From contig NZ_JADVKT010000008.1 in the NCBI RefSeq assembly GCF_016508255.1, positions 96,940 to 160,939 on the forward strand: 64,000 nucleotides of DNA, written 5' to 3'. Positions 41,208-50,560 of this stretch are shown here, in pieces; position 1 is the first letter of the stretch; every line of letters starts with the position of its first letter. The position numbers were made by a program, and so were the translations under genes. The notes beneath the pieces are model-generated. The model was given only the letters and a program-made list of their open reading frames with translations, was not told where the DNA came from and did no database searches. The stretch comes from Acinetobacter calcoaceticus (GTDB lineage: Bacteria > Pseudomonadota > Gammaproteobacteria > Pseudomonadales > Moraxellaceae).

Positions 41208-41683
41208 TACTTATGAAATATGCGAGCTTTATCACGTTGCCAGTCACGGTCTTTTTCAGTTGCACGTTTGTCATGAAGCTGTTTACCCTTCACAAGCGCA
41301 ATTTCTAGTTTGACTAAGTGACCTTTCCAGTAACACGCTAAAGGTACGCATGAGTAACCTTTCTGGTTAACTGCACCCATTAGGTGTTCAAGCTGACGTC
41401 GGGAAAGCAATAATTTACGTGTACGTGTTGCTTCAGGTACAACATGGGTCGAAGCCGATAATAACGGCTGAATTTGTGAGCCAAGTAAAAATGCTTCACC
41501 ATTTTTGAAAATGACATAACTTTCGGTTAGAGTCATGCGCCCAGCACGTAAGGACTTTACTTCCCAACCTTGAAGTGACATGCCTGCTTCAAATTTTTCT
41601 TCGATAAAATAATCATGACGGGCACGTTTATTTTGTGCGATTGTTCCGCCATTATGTTTCTTTACTACTGTTGCTTTCGCCAT
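41207..41683 (-). CDS. smpB: SsrA-binding protein SmpB
   Basis: SmpB binds tmRNA and delivers it to stalled ribosomes. The 158-residue product has the conserved [28 protein letters not shown] block, [13 protein letters not shown], and the basic C-terminal tail with [11 protein letters not shown]. The tmRNA gene is not in the window. Confidence 0.97.
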   Translation of the reverse strand: MAKATVVKKHNGGTIAQNKRARHDYFIEEKFEAGMSLQGWEVKSLRAGRMTLTESYVIFKNGEAFLLGSQIQPLLSASTHVVPEATRTRKLLLSRRQLEHLMGAVNQKGYSCVPLACYWKGHLVKLEIALVKGKQLHDKRATEKDRDWQRDKARIFHK

Positions 41684-41814
41684 AATTCAAACTTCCACAA
41701 TTATGCCTATTGTGCCGTAAACTGATGCTAAGGTGAAGTTTTTCCTGCACGTGAATATTTCGCCTCATGTATAACTTTTGCTAAAATAGGTTCACAATAC
41801 AATTAGAGTACTAG

Positions 41815-42574
<760 letters not shown>

Positions 42575-42585
42575 TAAATAAATTT

Positions 42586-42593
42586 GGTAATAT
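42586..42593 (+). promoter_or_regulatory. Extended -10 promoter of rnpB
   Basis: GGTAATAT preceded by T forms an extended -10 (TGn-TAATAT), placing the start about 42601, where the RNase P RNA begins. Confidence 0.55.
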
Positions 42594-42601
42594 GCGCCCC
42601 T

Positions 42602-42958
<357 letters not shown>

Positions 42959-42976
42959 ATTTATTTAAAATTTTTC

Positions 42977-43005
42977 TTGACGCGCGTTAAAGAAGCTAAG
43001 ATAAT
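42977..43005 (+). promoter_or_regulatory. Promoter of the first tRNA-Met
   Basis: TTGACG (42977-42982), a 17-base spacer, GATAAT (43000-43005), then a GC-rich discriminator (GCGCGC) typical of stable-RNA promoters. Confidence 0.85.
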
Positions 43006-43020
43006 GCGCGCACAGTTTAA

Positions 43021-43097
43021 GGCTATGTAGCTCAGTTGGTTAGAGCACCGCACTCATAATGCGGGGGTCACAAGTTCAAGTCTCGTCATAGCCACCA
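43021..43097 (+). tRNA. tRNA-Met (CAU), elongator, left copy
   Basis: A 77-base cloverleaf with encoded CCA: acceptor GGCTATG/CATAGCC, anticodon loop CTCATAA with CAT. Identical to the copy at 53177-53253. Its acceptor begins with a paired G-C, not the mismatched pair of initiator tRNA. Confidence 0.96.
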
Positions 43098-43104
43098 TTT
43101 TACA

Positions 43105-43131
43105 GACCACGCTCCTGCGTGGTCTTTTTTT
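43105..43131 (+). terminator. Terminator after the first tRNA-Met
   Basis: GACCACGC-TCCT-GCGTGGTC followed by seven T. Confidence 0.95.
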
Positions 43132-43245
43132 ATGCTCATTTTTTGATTAAACACAGTCTGTAAAGACCGACTTTATAGTTATGGCATTGTTTGTGTAGAC
43201 CAATTTCTTCATGTTCTTATAACACTGAACAAGGATGTTGAAGAC

Positions 43246-44430
43246 ATGAAAAGGTCATTATTATTTTTAGGAATTTTAAGTTTAACTGCGGGAGCACAGG
43301 TTTCTGCTGCTGATTTGAGTTGGGGAGATCCCACGTTAGATTCGGGTCAATTTAAAGTTTCTGGCGCGGTACGTTCCCGTTATTTACATAAGGATTATGT
43401 GGTCGGGGCGAATGAAGGTTCTCAAAATGATGATTGGCGACTGTCTGATATTAAATTAGTTTTAGGTTATGAAAATCCAGATTGGATTGCAGGCCTAGAT
43501 ACTCGTTGTTATCAATATAATCGCTTGTGTGATGCAATTTTTCTAAAAAAAGCTTGGGCAGGTTATAAGCTATCTGACCAGCAAAGAATTACAGTAGGTT
43601 TACAACCCATTGATTTTGGTTTTGGCGAATTTTGGGGAAGTAGTTACTACGAAACACTTTTGAATACAGTGGGCTTAGAGGATATAGATAATCTGGGGAT
43701 CAAATATAAATTTGCAGATGATAAATATAATTTAACCTTAGGGTTCTATCCAACGGATGGGGGGAATTTCAAAGGAACTTCAAAGGATTCAAGTCGATAT
43801 AGCGGTAATTTTGTTGAAGCGGATGATTTGACTACAGGGACTAATATTAAAGAAAAGAATATGTGGATTGCTAGGGCCTCTAGAAAATTTGAACTTGATC
43901 AGGCTCAAAAATTGTCGACAGAGCTGGGTGGTTCAGTTTGGTACTCCGATTTAGAAAATAAAAGAACAAATGTAGATGGACATCGTAAAACATGGAATGT
44001 CTTTGCTCAAACGCAATATCAAGCATGGCAATGGATGTTTTTAGCGGGCAAGCAAGATGTCACGAATGGTGATGATTTGTTCCCTAATAGCTCAACCATT
44101 GGTGCATTTGATTATCCATACCAAGTCGCTAATAAGGGTAAATATTTGGTAAATGAAATTAATTACACCTTTGCTCAGCCATTCCATCAACTTACAAATA
44201 TTAAGCCTTACATCTCTCATAGCCGCTTTTTTAAAGATGAGGATGGGTATAAAGACTCAGAACGTTTAATTGCCGGAGTTTATTTTAATTACAAGGCCAT
44301 TGGTATTCAGGGTGAATATATTATGAGTAAAAATGACCCAATGGTGGGAGGTGGAGCGAATGGCCTTGCACAAGGTGGCAGTAATGATTGGGATAAATTA
44401 TTTTATCTATCAATCGGATATTATTTCTAA
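43246..44430 (+). CDS. Outer-membrane porin at the edge of the carnitine cluster
   Basis: The 394-residue product has a signal peptide (MKRSLLFLGILSLTAGAQVSA) and alternates aromatic-rich strands with polar loops, ending in a C-terminal Phe (SIGYYF), the mark of a BAM-targeted beta-barrel. It looks like an Acinetobacter substrate-type porin, but I cannot place the subfamily. It lies between the first tRNA-Met and the LysR gene and has its own terminator. Its place suggests passage of carnitine or a related quaternary amine, which is inference only. Confidence 0.75.
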   Translation: MKRSLLFLGILSLTAGAQVSAADLSWGDPTLDSGQFKVSGAVRSRYLHKDYVVGANEGSQNDDWRLSDIKLVLGYENPDWIAGLDTRCYQYNRLCDAIFLKKAWAGYKLSDQQRITVGLQPIDFGFGEFWGSSYYETLLNTVGLEDIDNLGIKYKFADDKYNLTLGFYPTDGGNFKGTSKDSSRYSGNFVEADDLTTGTNIKEKNMWIARASRKFELDQAQKLSTELGGSVWYSDLENKRTNVDGHRKTWNVFAQTQYQAWQWMFLAGKQDVTNGDDLFPNSSTIGAFDYPYQVANKGKYLVNEINYTFAQPFHQLTNIKPYISHSRFFKDEDGYKDSERLIAGVYFNYKAIGIQGEYIMSKNDPMVGGGANGLAQGGSNDWDKLFYLSIGYYF

Positions 44431-44449
44431 AATTTAAAAGTTGTATATT

Positions 44450-44484
44450 GCCCTAAGTGAATAGGCCTCACTTAGGGCTTTTTT
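44450..44484. terminator. Terminator after the porin gene
   Basis: GCCCTAAGTGA and TCACTTAGGGC form an 11-bp stem with loop ATAGGCC, then six T. It also abuts the stop of the convergent LysR gene. Confidence 0.94.
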
Positions 44485-45463
44485 ATAAAAATACTTTTTC
44501 TGGTGGTGGTTCTCGTTTAACTGCAGGTGAAATTAACTGTCCTCGGCTTAAATTTTGCACATGTTGTAAACGATTAAGTAATTCATTTTGAATAAACAAA
44601 ATACAGGTTTGCAATTTAGATGAGCTTTTTAGCCGAGATGGATAAACTGCCCAGACGTCTGCATCTTGCCAATACTCAGGCAAAATGTGTTGCAGTTGTC
44701 CTGTAATTAATTCATCAGCAACATCCCAAATAGAGCGGAAAATAATACCGTGACCTTCAATAGCAAGTTGATGAATAATTTCGCCGTTATTTGAAACAAA
44801 GCGGGGTTTGACATGAACTGAGACATCTTCAGAAGCGTGTCTAAATTTCCATAGCACAGAAGATTGATCACGTTCACTAATGGTTAAACAATCATGTGAT
44901 TGCAAGTCTTCAATGCTGTCTGGTACACCATGTTTAAGTAAATAACTTGGTGCTGCACACAAAATCCGAAAATTGGAAGTCAATTTTTTGGCAATCATGT
45001 TGGGGGCAATTTCATTACCAATTCTGATATCTAAATCAATACTGTGTTGAATCAGATCTTTAGTATTGTCGATGGTGTCAAAATGAATTTGTAGTTTTGG
45101 ATATAGCATCATTAATTTAGACAGAATCGGGGCGATATGCTTTCTGCCAAAACCGAAGCTACTAATAATATCCATACGACCTGTAGGGGTGCTGAGTGGA
45201 TTATTAACCAGTTCACATACTTCATCAAATTCTTCAAGAATATTTGAAACCCTCTCAAGGATGAGTTTCCCATCTTCTGTCAAACTGACATGACGCGTGC
45301 TGCGATGAAAAAGTTTGCAGCTTAAGGTGTTTTCTAAAATATTAATTCGCTTGCTAATAAAAGCTGGCGATGTCCCAAGTTCCTCTGCAGATTCGACAAA
45401 ACTTTTTAGCTTTGCGACTGTACAAAAAACCTTTAAATCCGATAGGTTAGGTAGATTATTCAC
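44483..45463 (-). CDS. LysR-family transcriptional regulator of the carnitine operon
   Basis: The 326-residue product has the N-terminal winged helix-turn-helix of LysR proteins (LKSFVESAEELGTSPAFISKRINILENTL, about 19-47, then FHRSTRHVSLTEDG) and a substrate-binding domain to about residue 295. It is divergent from the D-malate dehydrogenase gene with 103 bases between, the usual layout for an activator of the adjacent operon. The ligand is probably carnitine, malic semialdehyde or D-malate (inference). Confidence 0.88.
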   Translation of the reverse strand: MNNLPNLSDLKVFCTVAKLKSFVESAEELGTSPAFISKRINILENTLSCKLFHRSTRHVSLTEDGKLILERVSNILEEFDEVCELVNNPLSTPTGRMDIISSFGFGRKHIAPILSKLMMLYPKLQIHFDTIDNTKDLIQHSIDLDIRIGNEIAPNMIAKKLTSNFRILCAAPSYLLKHGVPDSIEDLQSHDCLTISERDQSSVLWKFRHASEDVSVHVKPRFVSNNGEIIHQLAIEGHGIIFRSIWDVADELITGQLQHILPEYWQDADVWAVYPSRLKSSSKLQTCILFIQNELLNRLQHVQNLSRGQLISPAVKREPPPEKVFL

Positions 45464-45512
45464 GATCCGTGTCCATTGGAGTGATAGTTCCGTTGTTGAT
45501 CATTTTCGCTTA

Positions 45513-45525
45513 AAACATCATGTTT
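45513..45525. promoter_or_regulatory. Palindrome in the divergent LysR/operon promoter region
   Basis: AAACAT-C-ATGTTT is a perfect 13-base palindrome between the divergent genes, and fits a LysR-type operator core (T-N11-A pattern within CTTAAAACATCATGTTTAAG). Confidence 0.45.
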
Positions 45526-45566
45526 AAGTCATACAAGGATATTAGTCGAAGGTGTAAAGGAAGCTT

Positions 45567-46679
45567 ATGGCAAAAAGATATAAAGTTGCCACGATTGCAG
45601 GCGATGGCATTGGTTTAGAAGTTCTACCAGAAGGCATTAAGGTTGTAAAGGCAGCAGCAGAGAAGTACGGTATTGAGCTTCAGCTCGATGCATTTGATTG
45701 GGCAAGCTGCGATTACTATCTTGAACACGGCAAAATGATGCCGGATGACTGGTTTGAAACGCTGCAAGGCTACGATGCAATTTATTTTGGTGCTGTAGGC
45801 TGGCCAGATAAAGTTCCTGATCACATCTCGCTTTGGGGATCTTTACTTCAGTTCCGTCGTCGCTTTGATCAATATGTGAATTTACGTCCTGTGCGTTTAA
45901 TGCCAGGTGTGAAATGTCCATTAGTGGATAAAAAACCGGGCGATATCGATTTTTACGTGGTTCGTGAAAACAGTGAAGGTGAATACTCAGCTATTGGTGG
46001 TAAAGCATTTGAAGGTACGGATCGAGAGTTTGTGCTTCAAGAAGCTGTATTTACCCGTCATGGTGTTGATCGGATTTTGCGCTATGCATTTGAGTTTGCA
46101 AATCAGCGTGAAGCGAAAAAAATTACGGCGGCAACTAAATCAAATGGAATTGCTGTCAGTATGCCGTACTGGGATGAACGTGTTGATGCGATGGCAAAAC
46201 AATATCCAGAGATTCAGGCAGATAAACAGCATGTTGATATTTTAGCAGCTCGATTTGTTTTACAACCTGAACGTTTTGATGTAGTTGTCGCATCGAATTT
46301 ATTTGGCGATATCCTTTCTGATTTGGGTCCAGCTTGTACGGGTACTATTGGTTTAGCAGCATCAGCCAACTTAAATCCTGAAAGAAAATTCCCGTCTTTA
46401 TTTGAGCCAGTTCATGGTTCAGCACCAGATATTTATGGCAAACAAATTGCCAATCCCATCGCTGCAATTTGGTCGGGTGCCATGATGTTTGAGTTCTTCG
46501 GTGAAGAGGACGAACGCTGTATTCAAGCTGGTCAAGACATTATGCAAGCCATTGAGGAAGTCTTGATTAATGGTCCAAAAACTGCCGATATTGGTGGTCA
46601 GGCAAAAACTTATGAGGTAGGAGATGCAATTGCATCGTGTGTAACCCAAACTAAAATGGACGTGTTCGCTATGGAATAA
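45567..46679 (+). CDS. D-malate dehydrogenase (decarboxylating) / tartrate dehydrogenase family
   Basis: The 370-residue product is a beta-decarboxylating dehydrogenase of the isopropylmalate/isocitrate type, close to DmlA and TtuC. It shows AGDGIGLEVLPEG, the substrate Arg-rich helix (LLQFRRRFDQYVNLRPVR), ENSEGEYSAIGG, the metal-binding Asp motif SNLFGDILSDLG, and FEPVHGSAPDIYGK. It oxidises D-malate to pyruvate and CO2 with NAD+, the last step of the known A. baumannii carnitine route. It is the first gene of the operon. Confidence 0.9.
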   Translation: MAKRYKVATIAGDGIGLEVLPEGIKVVKAAAEKYGIELQLDAFDWASCDYYLEHGKMMPDDWFETLQGYDAIYFGAVGWPDKVPDHISLWGSLLQFRRRFDQYVNLRPVRLMPGVKCPLVDKKPGDIDFYVVRENSEGEYSAIGGKAFEGTDREFVLQEAVFTRHGVDRILRYAFEFANQREAKKITAATKSNGIAVSMPYWDERVDAMAKQYPEIQADKQHVDILAARFVLQPERFDVVVASNLFGDILSDLGPACTGTIGLAASANLNPERKFPSLFEPVHGSAPDIYGKQIANPIAAIWSGAMMFEFFGEEDERCIQAGQDIMQAIEEVLINGPKTADIGGQAKTYEVGDAIASCVTQTKMDVFAME

Positions 46680-46705
46680 CGTCATCCAAAAATGGATGTA
46701 TTGAT

Positions 46706-48352
46706 ATGGATAATCAAAACTCAAAAATTTATACGGATAAGGTACTTGCCGTAACCAGCTTGCTGTTTGTATTTGTTTCAGTTGCTGGCTTAGCAATTTA
46801 TTCGCAAGAGTCGATAAAGATTGCTGCAACATGGATGCAGTGGACGACATCGATGTTTACAACCCCTGTACTACTGTTTGCTTTTTTAGCCATTATTTTT
46901 ACTTTTGGTCTCGCTTTTAGTAAATACGGCAAAATCAAACTAGGTGAGGGAAAGCCTCAATACAGCACGATGTCATGGATTTTCATGTTCATCTTGTCAG
47001 GTATTGGTTCATCGACACTCTATTGGGGGTTTCTTGACTGGGCATATTACTATCAGACCCCAGGTCTAGGTTTGTCACCAGAGTCAGCCGATGCCTTGAA
47101 ATATAGTGTGGCCTACTCATTTTTTCATTCTGGTTTAAGTGCATGGGCAATTTATGCTTTGGCATCAATTTCTCTGTGCTACAGCTACCATGTGAGAAAG
47201 AATAAAGGGTTAAGTTTGGCTTCAGTGATTGAGGCTGTTACTGGCTTTAAATCAACCGGTGTGGTTGGTCGTTTAGTCGACCTGATGTTCTTGCTCTGTA
47301 TGTTTGGTGCCTTGACGATTTCGTTAGTACTCACCGCCGTGACATTTACCAATATTTTGTCGCAGCTTACAGGCATACCGAATACCTTTATGACTAAGGT
47401 CATCATCATTCTCGGCGTTTCAGTCTTATTTGCACTGAGCTCTTACGTTGGTATGGACAAAGGCATGCAGCGTTTAAGCCATCTGGTGTGCTTCGGTGTG
47501 GTGCTATTCGCAGTTTATGTGCTGTGCTTTGGTCCAACGCAATTCATTTTGAATAACTCATTGATGAGTTTTGGGTTAATGGCAACCAACTTTGTGGATA
47601 TGAGTTTGTTTACTGACCCAATGGGCGATGGCAAATTTACCCGTGAATGGACTGTATTTTACTGGTTATGGTGGATTTCATATGCACCGGGTGTTGCACT
47701 GTTCGTAACGCGTGTTTCTAAAGGTCGTACCATTAAAGAAGTGATTTTTGCCATGGTGATTGGTGGCAGTGTCGGTCTTTGGTTCATCTTTGGTGTATTT
47801 GAAAACTACAGTGTTTATAGCTTTATTCATGGGGCCGTTAATGTCCCACAAATCTTAAGCCAACAAGGTGGTGAGGTTGCGATTGGTCAATTACTCAGCC
47901 TGTTACCTGCTGGAAAACTAATGATGTGGATTTTCCTCGGCATTATGGTGGTGTTCTTAGCAGCACATATGGATGCAGTTGGCTATGCAGTTTCAGCAAC
48001 ATGTACACGCGGTTTAAGTGAGGGGCAAGATCCATCGCCAAATGCTCGTTTATTCTGGTGTGTCATGCTGACTTTAGTCCCAATTGCCATGATTTTTAGT
48101 AAAGCGCCTTTGGACACAATGAAAACAGCAACCATTGTGACGGCTCTACCGTTCATTGTGATTATTCTGATTCAAACCTATGGCTTGGTGAAGTGGCTCA
48201 TTCAGGATTATGCCAAAGTCCCATCGCATTTGATTGAACAACAAGGTTATGATGATACAGAAATTGGTTTAAACCAGTCTCAAGATGAACATGCAAAAAG
48301 GATGCAGCTTGAGCTTGCAAGCTCAATCAAACTGGACAGAAAAACCAGCTAG
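46706..48352 (+). CDS. BCCT-family carnitine/betaine transporter
   Basis: The 548-residue protein has about 12 membrane helices and the BCCT signature in WTVFYWLWWISYAPGVALFVTRVSKGRT (about residues 312-339), plus the tryptophan-rich substrate box. In A. baumannii a BCCT carrier at this locus imports carnitine and its acyl and butyrobetaine relatives. It lies second in the operon. Osmotic activation elements (a long charged C-tail) are short here, which fits a nutrient role rather than osmoprotection. Confidence 0.92.
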   Translation: MDNQNSKIYTDKVLAVTSLLFVFVSVAGLAIYSQESIKIAATWMQWTTSMFTTPVLLFAFLAIIFTFGLAFSKYGKIKLGEGKPQYSTMSWIFMFILSGIGSSTLYWGFLDWAYYYQTPGLGLSPESADALKYSVAYSFFHSGLSAWAIYALASISLCYSYHVRKNKGLSLASVIEAVTGFKSTGVVGRLVDLMFLLCMFGALTISLVLTAVTFTNILSQLTGIPNTFMTKVIIILGVSVLFALSSYVGMDKGMQRLSHLVCFGVVLFAVYVLCFGPTQFILNNSLMSFGLMATNFVDMSLFTDPMGDGKFTREWTVFYWLWWISYAPGVALFVTRVSKGRTIKEVIFAMVIGGSVGLWFIFGVFENYSVYSFIHGAVNVPQILSQQGGEVAIGQLLSLLPAGKLMMWIFLGIMVVFLAAHMDAVGYAVSATCTRGLSEGQDPSPNARLFWCVMLTLVPIAMIFSKAPLDTMKTATIVTALPFIVIILIQTYGLVKWLIQDYAKVPSHLIEQQGYDDTEIGLNQSQDEHAKRMQLELASSIKLDRKTS

Positions 48353-48363
48353 AGGGAACGGTA

Positions 48364-49338
48364 ATGACGAAATGTGAACAGAACACTTATGCCTTAAGTG
48401 AAGAAATGCAAAGCCTCGTGTATTGGAGCAGCATTTACTCACCAGCAGATGCAGATATCGACTCAATTCGTGCAGCATATGATGCAATGTGTCGACACTA
48501 CACTTTGCCACGTGATGGCAAGATCGAAGTCGAAGATCGATTTGTTGCAAATCAAGAGCATCAAGTTCCTGTTCGCGTGTATTTACCAAAAACAAATCGA
48601 CCTGATTCAGGTTGGCCATGTGTGTTGTATTTCCATGGTGGTGGCTGGATGGTCGGCGGGCTTGATTCACACGAATTTATTACAAGTTATCTCTGCCAAG
48701 ATTTGAATGTTGCGGTCATTAGTGTGGATTACCGCATGGCGCCAGAGCATCATTTTCCAGCAGCTTTTGAAGATTGTTTAGCAGTTTATCAATGGCTTAA
48801 ACAACATGGTTCTGATTGGCAGATTAATAGTGAACGTATTGTGTTGGCAGGTGATAGTGCAGGCGGTAACTTGGCAACAGCCCTTGCAGTGGAACTACAG
48901 CATAGTGGTTTGCAAGCGCAAGGACTGGCATTGGTTTATCCATGCTTAAGCACTGCACTTGATACACCATCTGCACAAAAGCATGGACATGCGCCGTTAC
49001 TCACAACGGAAGATATGCATTTTTATTTAAAAGAATATGCACCGAACTCACAAGATTGGCTGGATTTACGTCTAGCGCCTTTATTGGCAACTGATTTTTC
49101 AGATATGCCTATGAGTTTCGTAGCAGTAGCTGAATATGATCCTTTAAGTGATGACGGTTATCTCTTTACCCAAAAATTGGAACAAGCAGGCATCCCTAAC
49201 GAGTTCCATTTAGGCAAAGGTTTATTACATGGCAGTTTACGTCTTATGCGGGATTGCCCAGAAGTTCAACATTTATATCAAAACATGCTTGGTGCGATAC
49301 GTCGCATGTTTGGCAATGTTGAAAAAACATCAATTTAA
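48364..49338 (+). CDS. HSL-family alpha/beta hydrolase, putative acylcarnitine esterase
   Basis: The 324-residue product has the hormone-sensitive-lipase oxyanion motif HGGGW (residues 91-95), the nucleophile Ser165 in GDSAGG, the Asp in AEYDPLSDDG and the His in LLHGSL. It lies inside the carnitine operon, 11 bases after the BCCT gene. An esterase here could free carnitine from O-acylcarnitines. This is inference; a general carboxylesterase role remains possible. Confidence 0.85.
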   Translation: MTKCEQNTYALSEEMQSLVYWSSIYSPADADIDSIRAAYDAMCRHYTLPRDGKIEVEDRFVANQEHQVPVRVYLPKTNRPDSGWPCVLYFHGGGWMVGGLDSHEFITSYLCQDLNVAVISVDYRMAPEHHFPAAFEDCLAVYQWLKQHGSDWQINSERIVLAGDSAGGNLATALAVELQHSGLQAQGLALVYPCLSTALDTPSAQKHGHAPLLTTEDMHFYLKEYAPNSQDWLDLRLAPLLATDFSDMPMSFVAVAEYDPLSDDGYLFTQKLEQAGIPNEFHLGKGLLHGSLRLMRDCPEVQHLYQNMLGAIRRMFGNVEKTSI

Positions 49339-49380
49339 TATCGAGTCATTTGGACGAAAAGAATTTAATGGAGTAAGAAC

Positions 49381-50496
49381 ATGAGTGCAGTTGAAAAATT
49401 ACCTGAAGATTTTTGTGCAAACCCAGATGTTGCATGGACTTTCCCTAAAGTTTTTTATACTTCATCACAAGTTTTTGAGCACGAAAAAGAAGCAATCTTT
49501 GCTAAAAGCTGGATTTGTGTTGCACATGGCAGTGAGTTAGCACAGCCGAACGACTATATTACCCGTAAAGTAATTGGTGAAAATATTGTCATCATTCGTG
49601 GTAAAGATAGTGTTTTACGCGCGTTTTATAATGTGTGTCCACACCGTGGCCATGAGCTTTTGAGTGGTAGCGGTAAAGCAAAAAATGTAATTACTTGCCC
49701 ATACCATGCTTGGACTTTCAAGCTAGATGGTAGCTTGGCTTTGGCACGTAACTGTGACCATGTTGAGTCTTTCGATAAAGAAAACTCAAGTATGGTGCCT
49801 TTAAACGTTGAAGAATATGCTGGCTTTGTTTTCATTAATATGGATGAAAATGCAACTTGTGTAGAAGATCAGCTTCCTGGTTTTGCTGAGCGTTTAAATC
49901 AAGCATGTAGCGTGATTAAAGATTTGAAACTAGCAGCACGTTTTGTGACAGAAACTCCGGCAAACTGGAAAGTGATTGTTGATAACTATTTAGAGTGTTA
50001 TCACTGTGGACCAGCGCATCCTGGCTTTGCCGATTCGGTTCAAGTTGATAAATATTGGCATACCACACATCAAAACTGGACACTGCAATACGGTTTTGCT
50101 CGTTCATCAGAAAAGTCATTTAAGCTTGATCCATCGATAACTGATCCAGAGTTTCATGGTTTCTGGACTTGGCCTTGCACCATGTTTAACGTACCACCGG
50201 GCAGCAATTTCATGACGGTTATCTATGAGTTCCCAGTCGATGCCGAAACGACTTTGCAACATTACGATATTTACTTCACGAATGAAGAACTGACTCAAGA
50301 TCAGAAAGATTTGATTGAGTGGTATCGTAATGTATTCCGTCCTGAAGATTTAAACTTGGTGGAAAGTGTGCAACGCGGTTTGAAATCACGTGGTTATCGT
50401 GGACAAGGTCGTATTATGACTGATAAACAACGTTCAGGAATTAGTGAGCATGGTATCGCTTACTTCCAAAACCTAGTAGCGCAGCATCATAAATAA
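49381..50496 (+). CDS. cntA: Carnitine monooxygenase, oxygenase component CntA
   Basis: CntA is a Rieske non-haem iron oxygenase that cleaves L-carnitine to trimethylamine and malic semialdehyde. The 371-residue product shows the Rieske ligands Cys86, His88, Cys106 and His109 (CPHRGH and CPYHAW), and the mononuclear iron ligands His208 and His213 in LECYHCGPAHPGF. The bridging residue between the two sites is Glu205, where most Rieske oxygenases have Asp; this Glu is a reported hallmark of CntA. The partner reductase CntB is two genes downstream. Confidence 0.97.
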   Translation: MSAVEKLPEDFCANPDVAWTFPKVFYTSSQVFEHEKEAIFAKSWICVAHGSELAQPNDYITRKVIGENIVIIRGKDSVLRAFYNVCPHRGHELLSGSGKAKNVITCPYHAWTFKLDGSLALARNCDHVESFDKENSSMVPLNVEEYAGFVFINMDENATCVEDQLPGFAERLNQACSVIKDLKLAARFVTETPANWKVIVDNYLECYHCGPAHPGFADSVQVDKYWHTTHQNWTLQYGFARSSEKSFKLDPSITDPEFHGFWTWPCTMFNVPPGSNFMTVIYEFPVDAETTLQHYDIYFTNEELTQDQKDLIEWYRNVFRPEDLNLVESVQRGLKSRGYRGQGRIMTDKQRSGISEHGIAYFQNLVAQHHK

Positions 50497-50560
50497 AAAC
50501 AAATGGATTTATTCAGGTGTAATGATGAATTACACCTGATTCTTCAGTTAGGAAGATGAT

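Noticed and set aside
48398..48706. 102-codon ORF within the esterase gene
   Set aside because: Out-of-frame shadow of a clear hydrolase reading frame.
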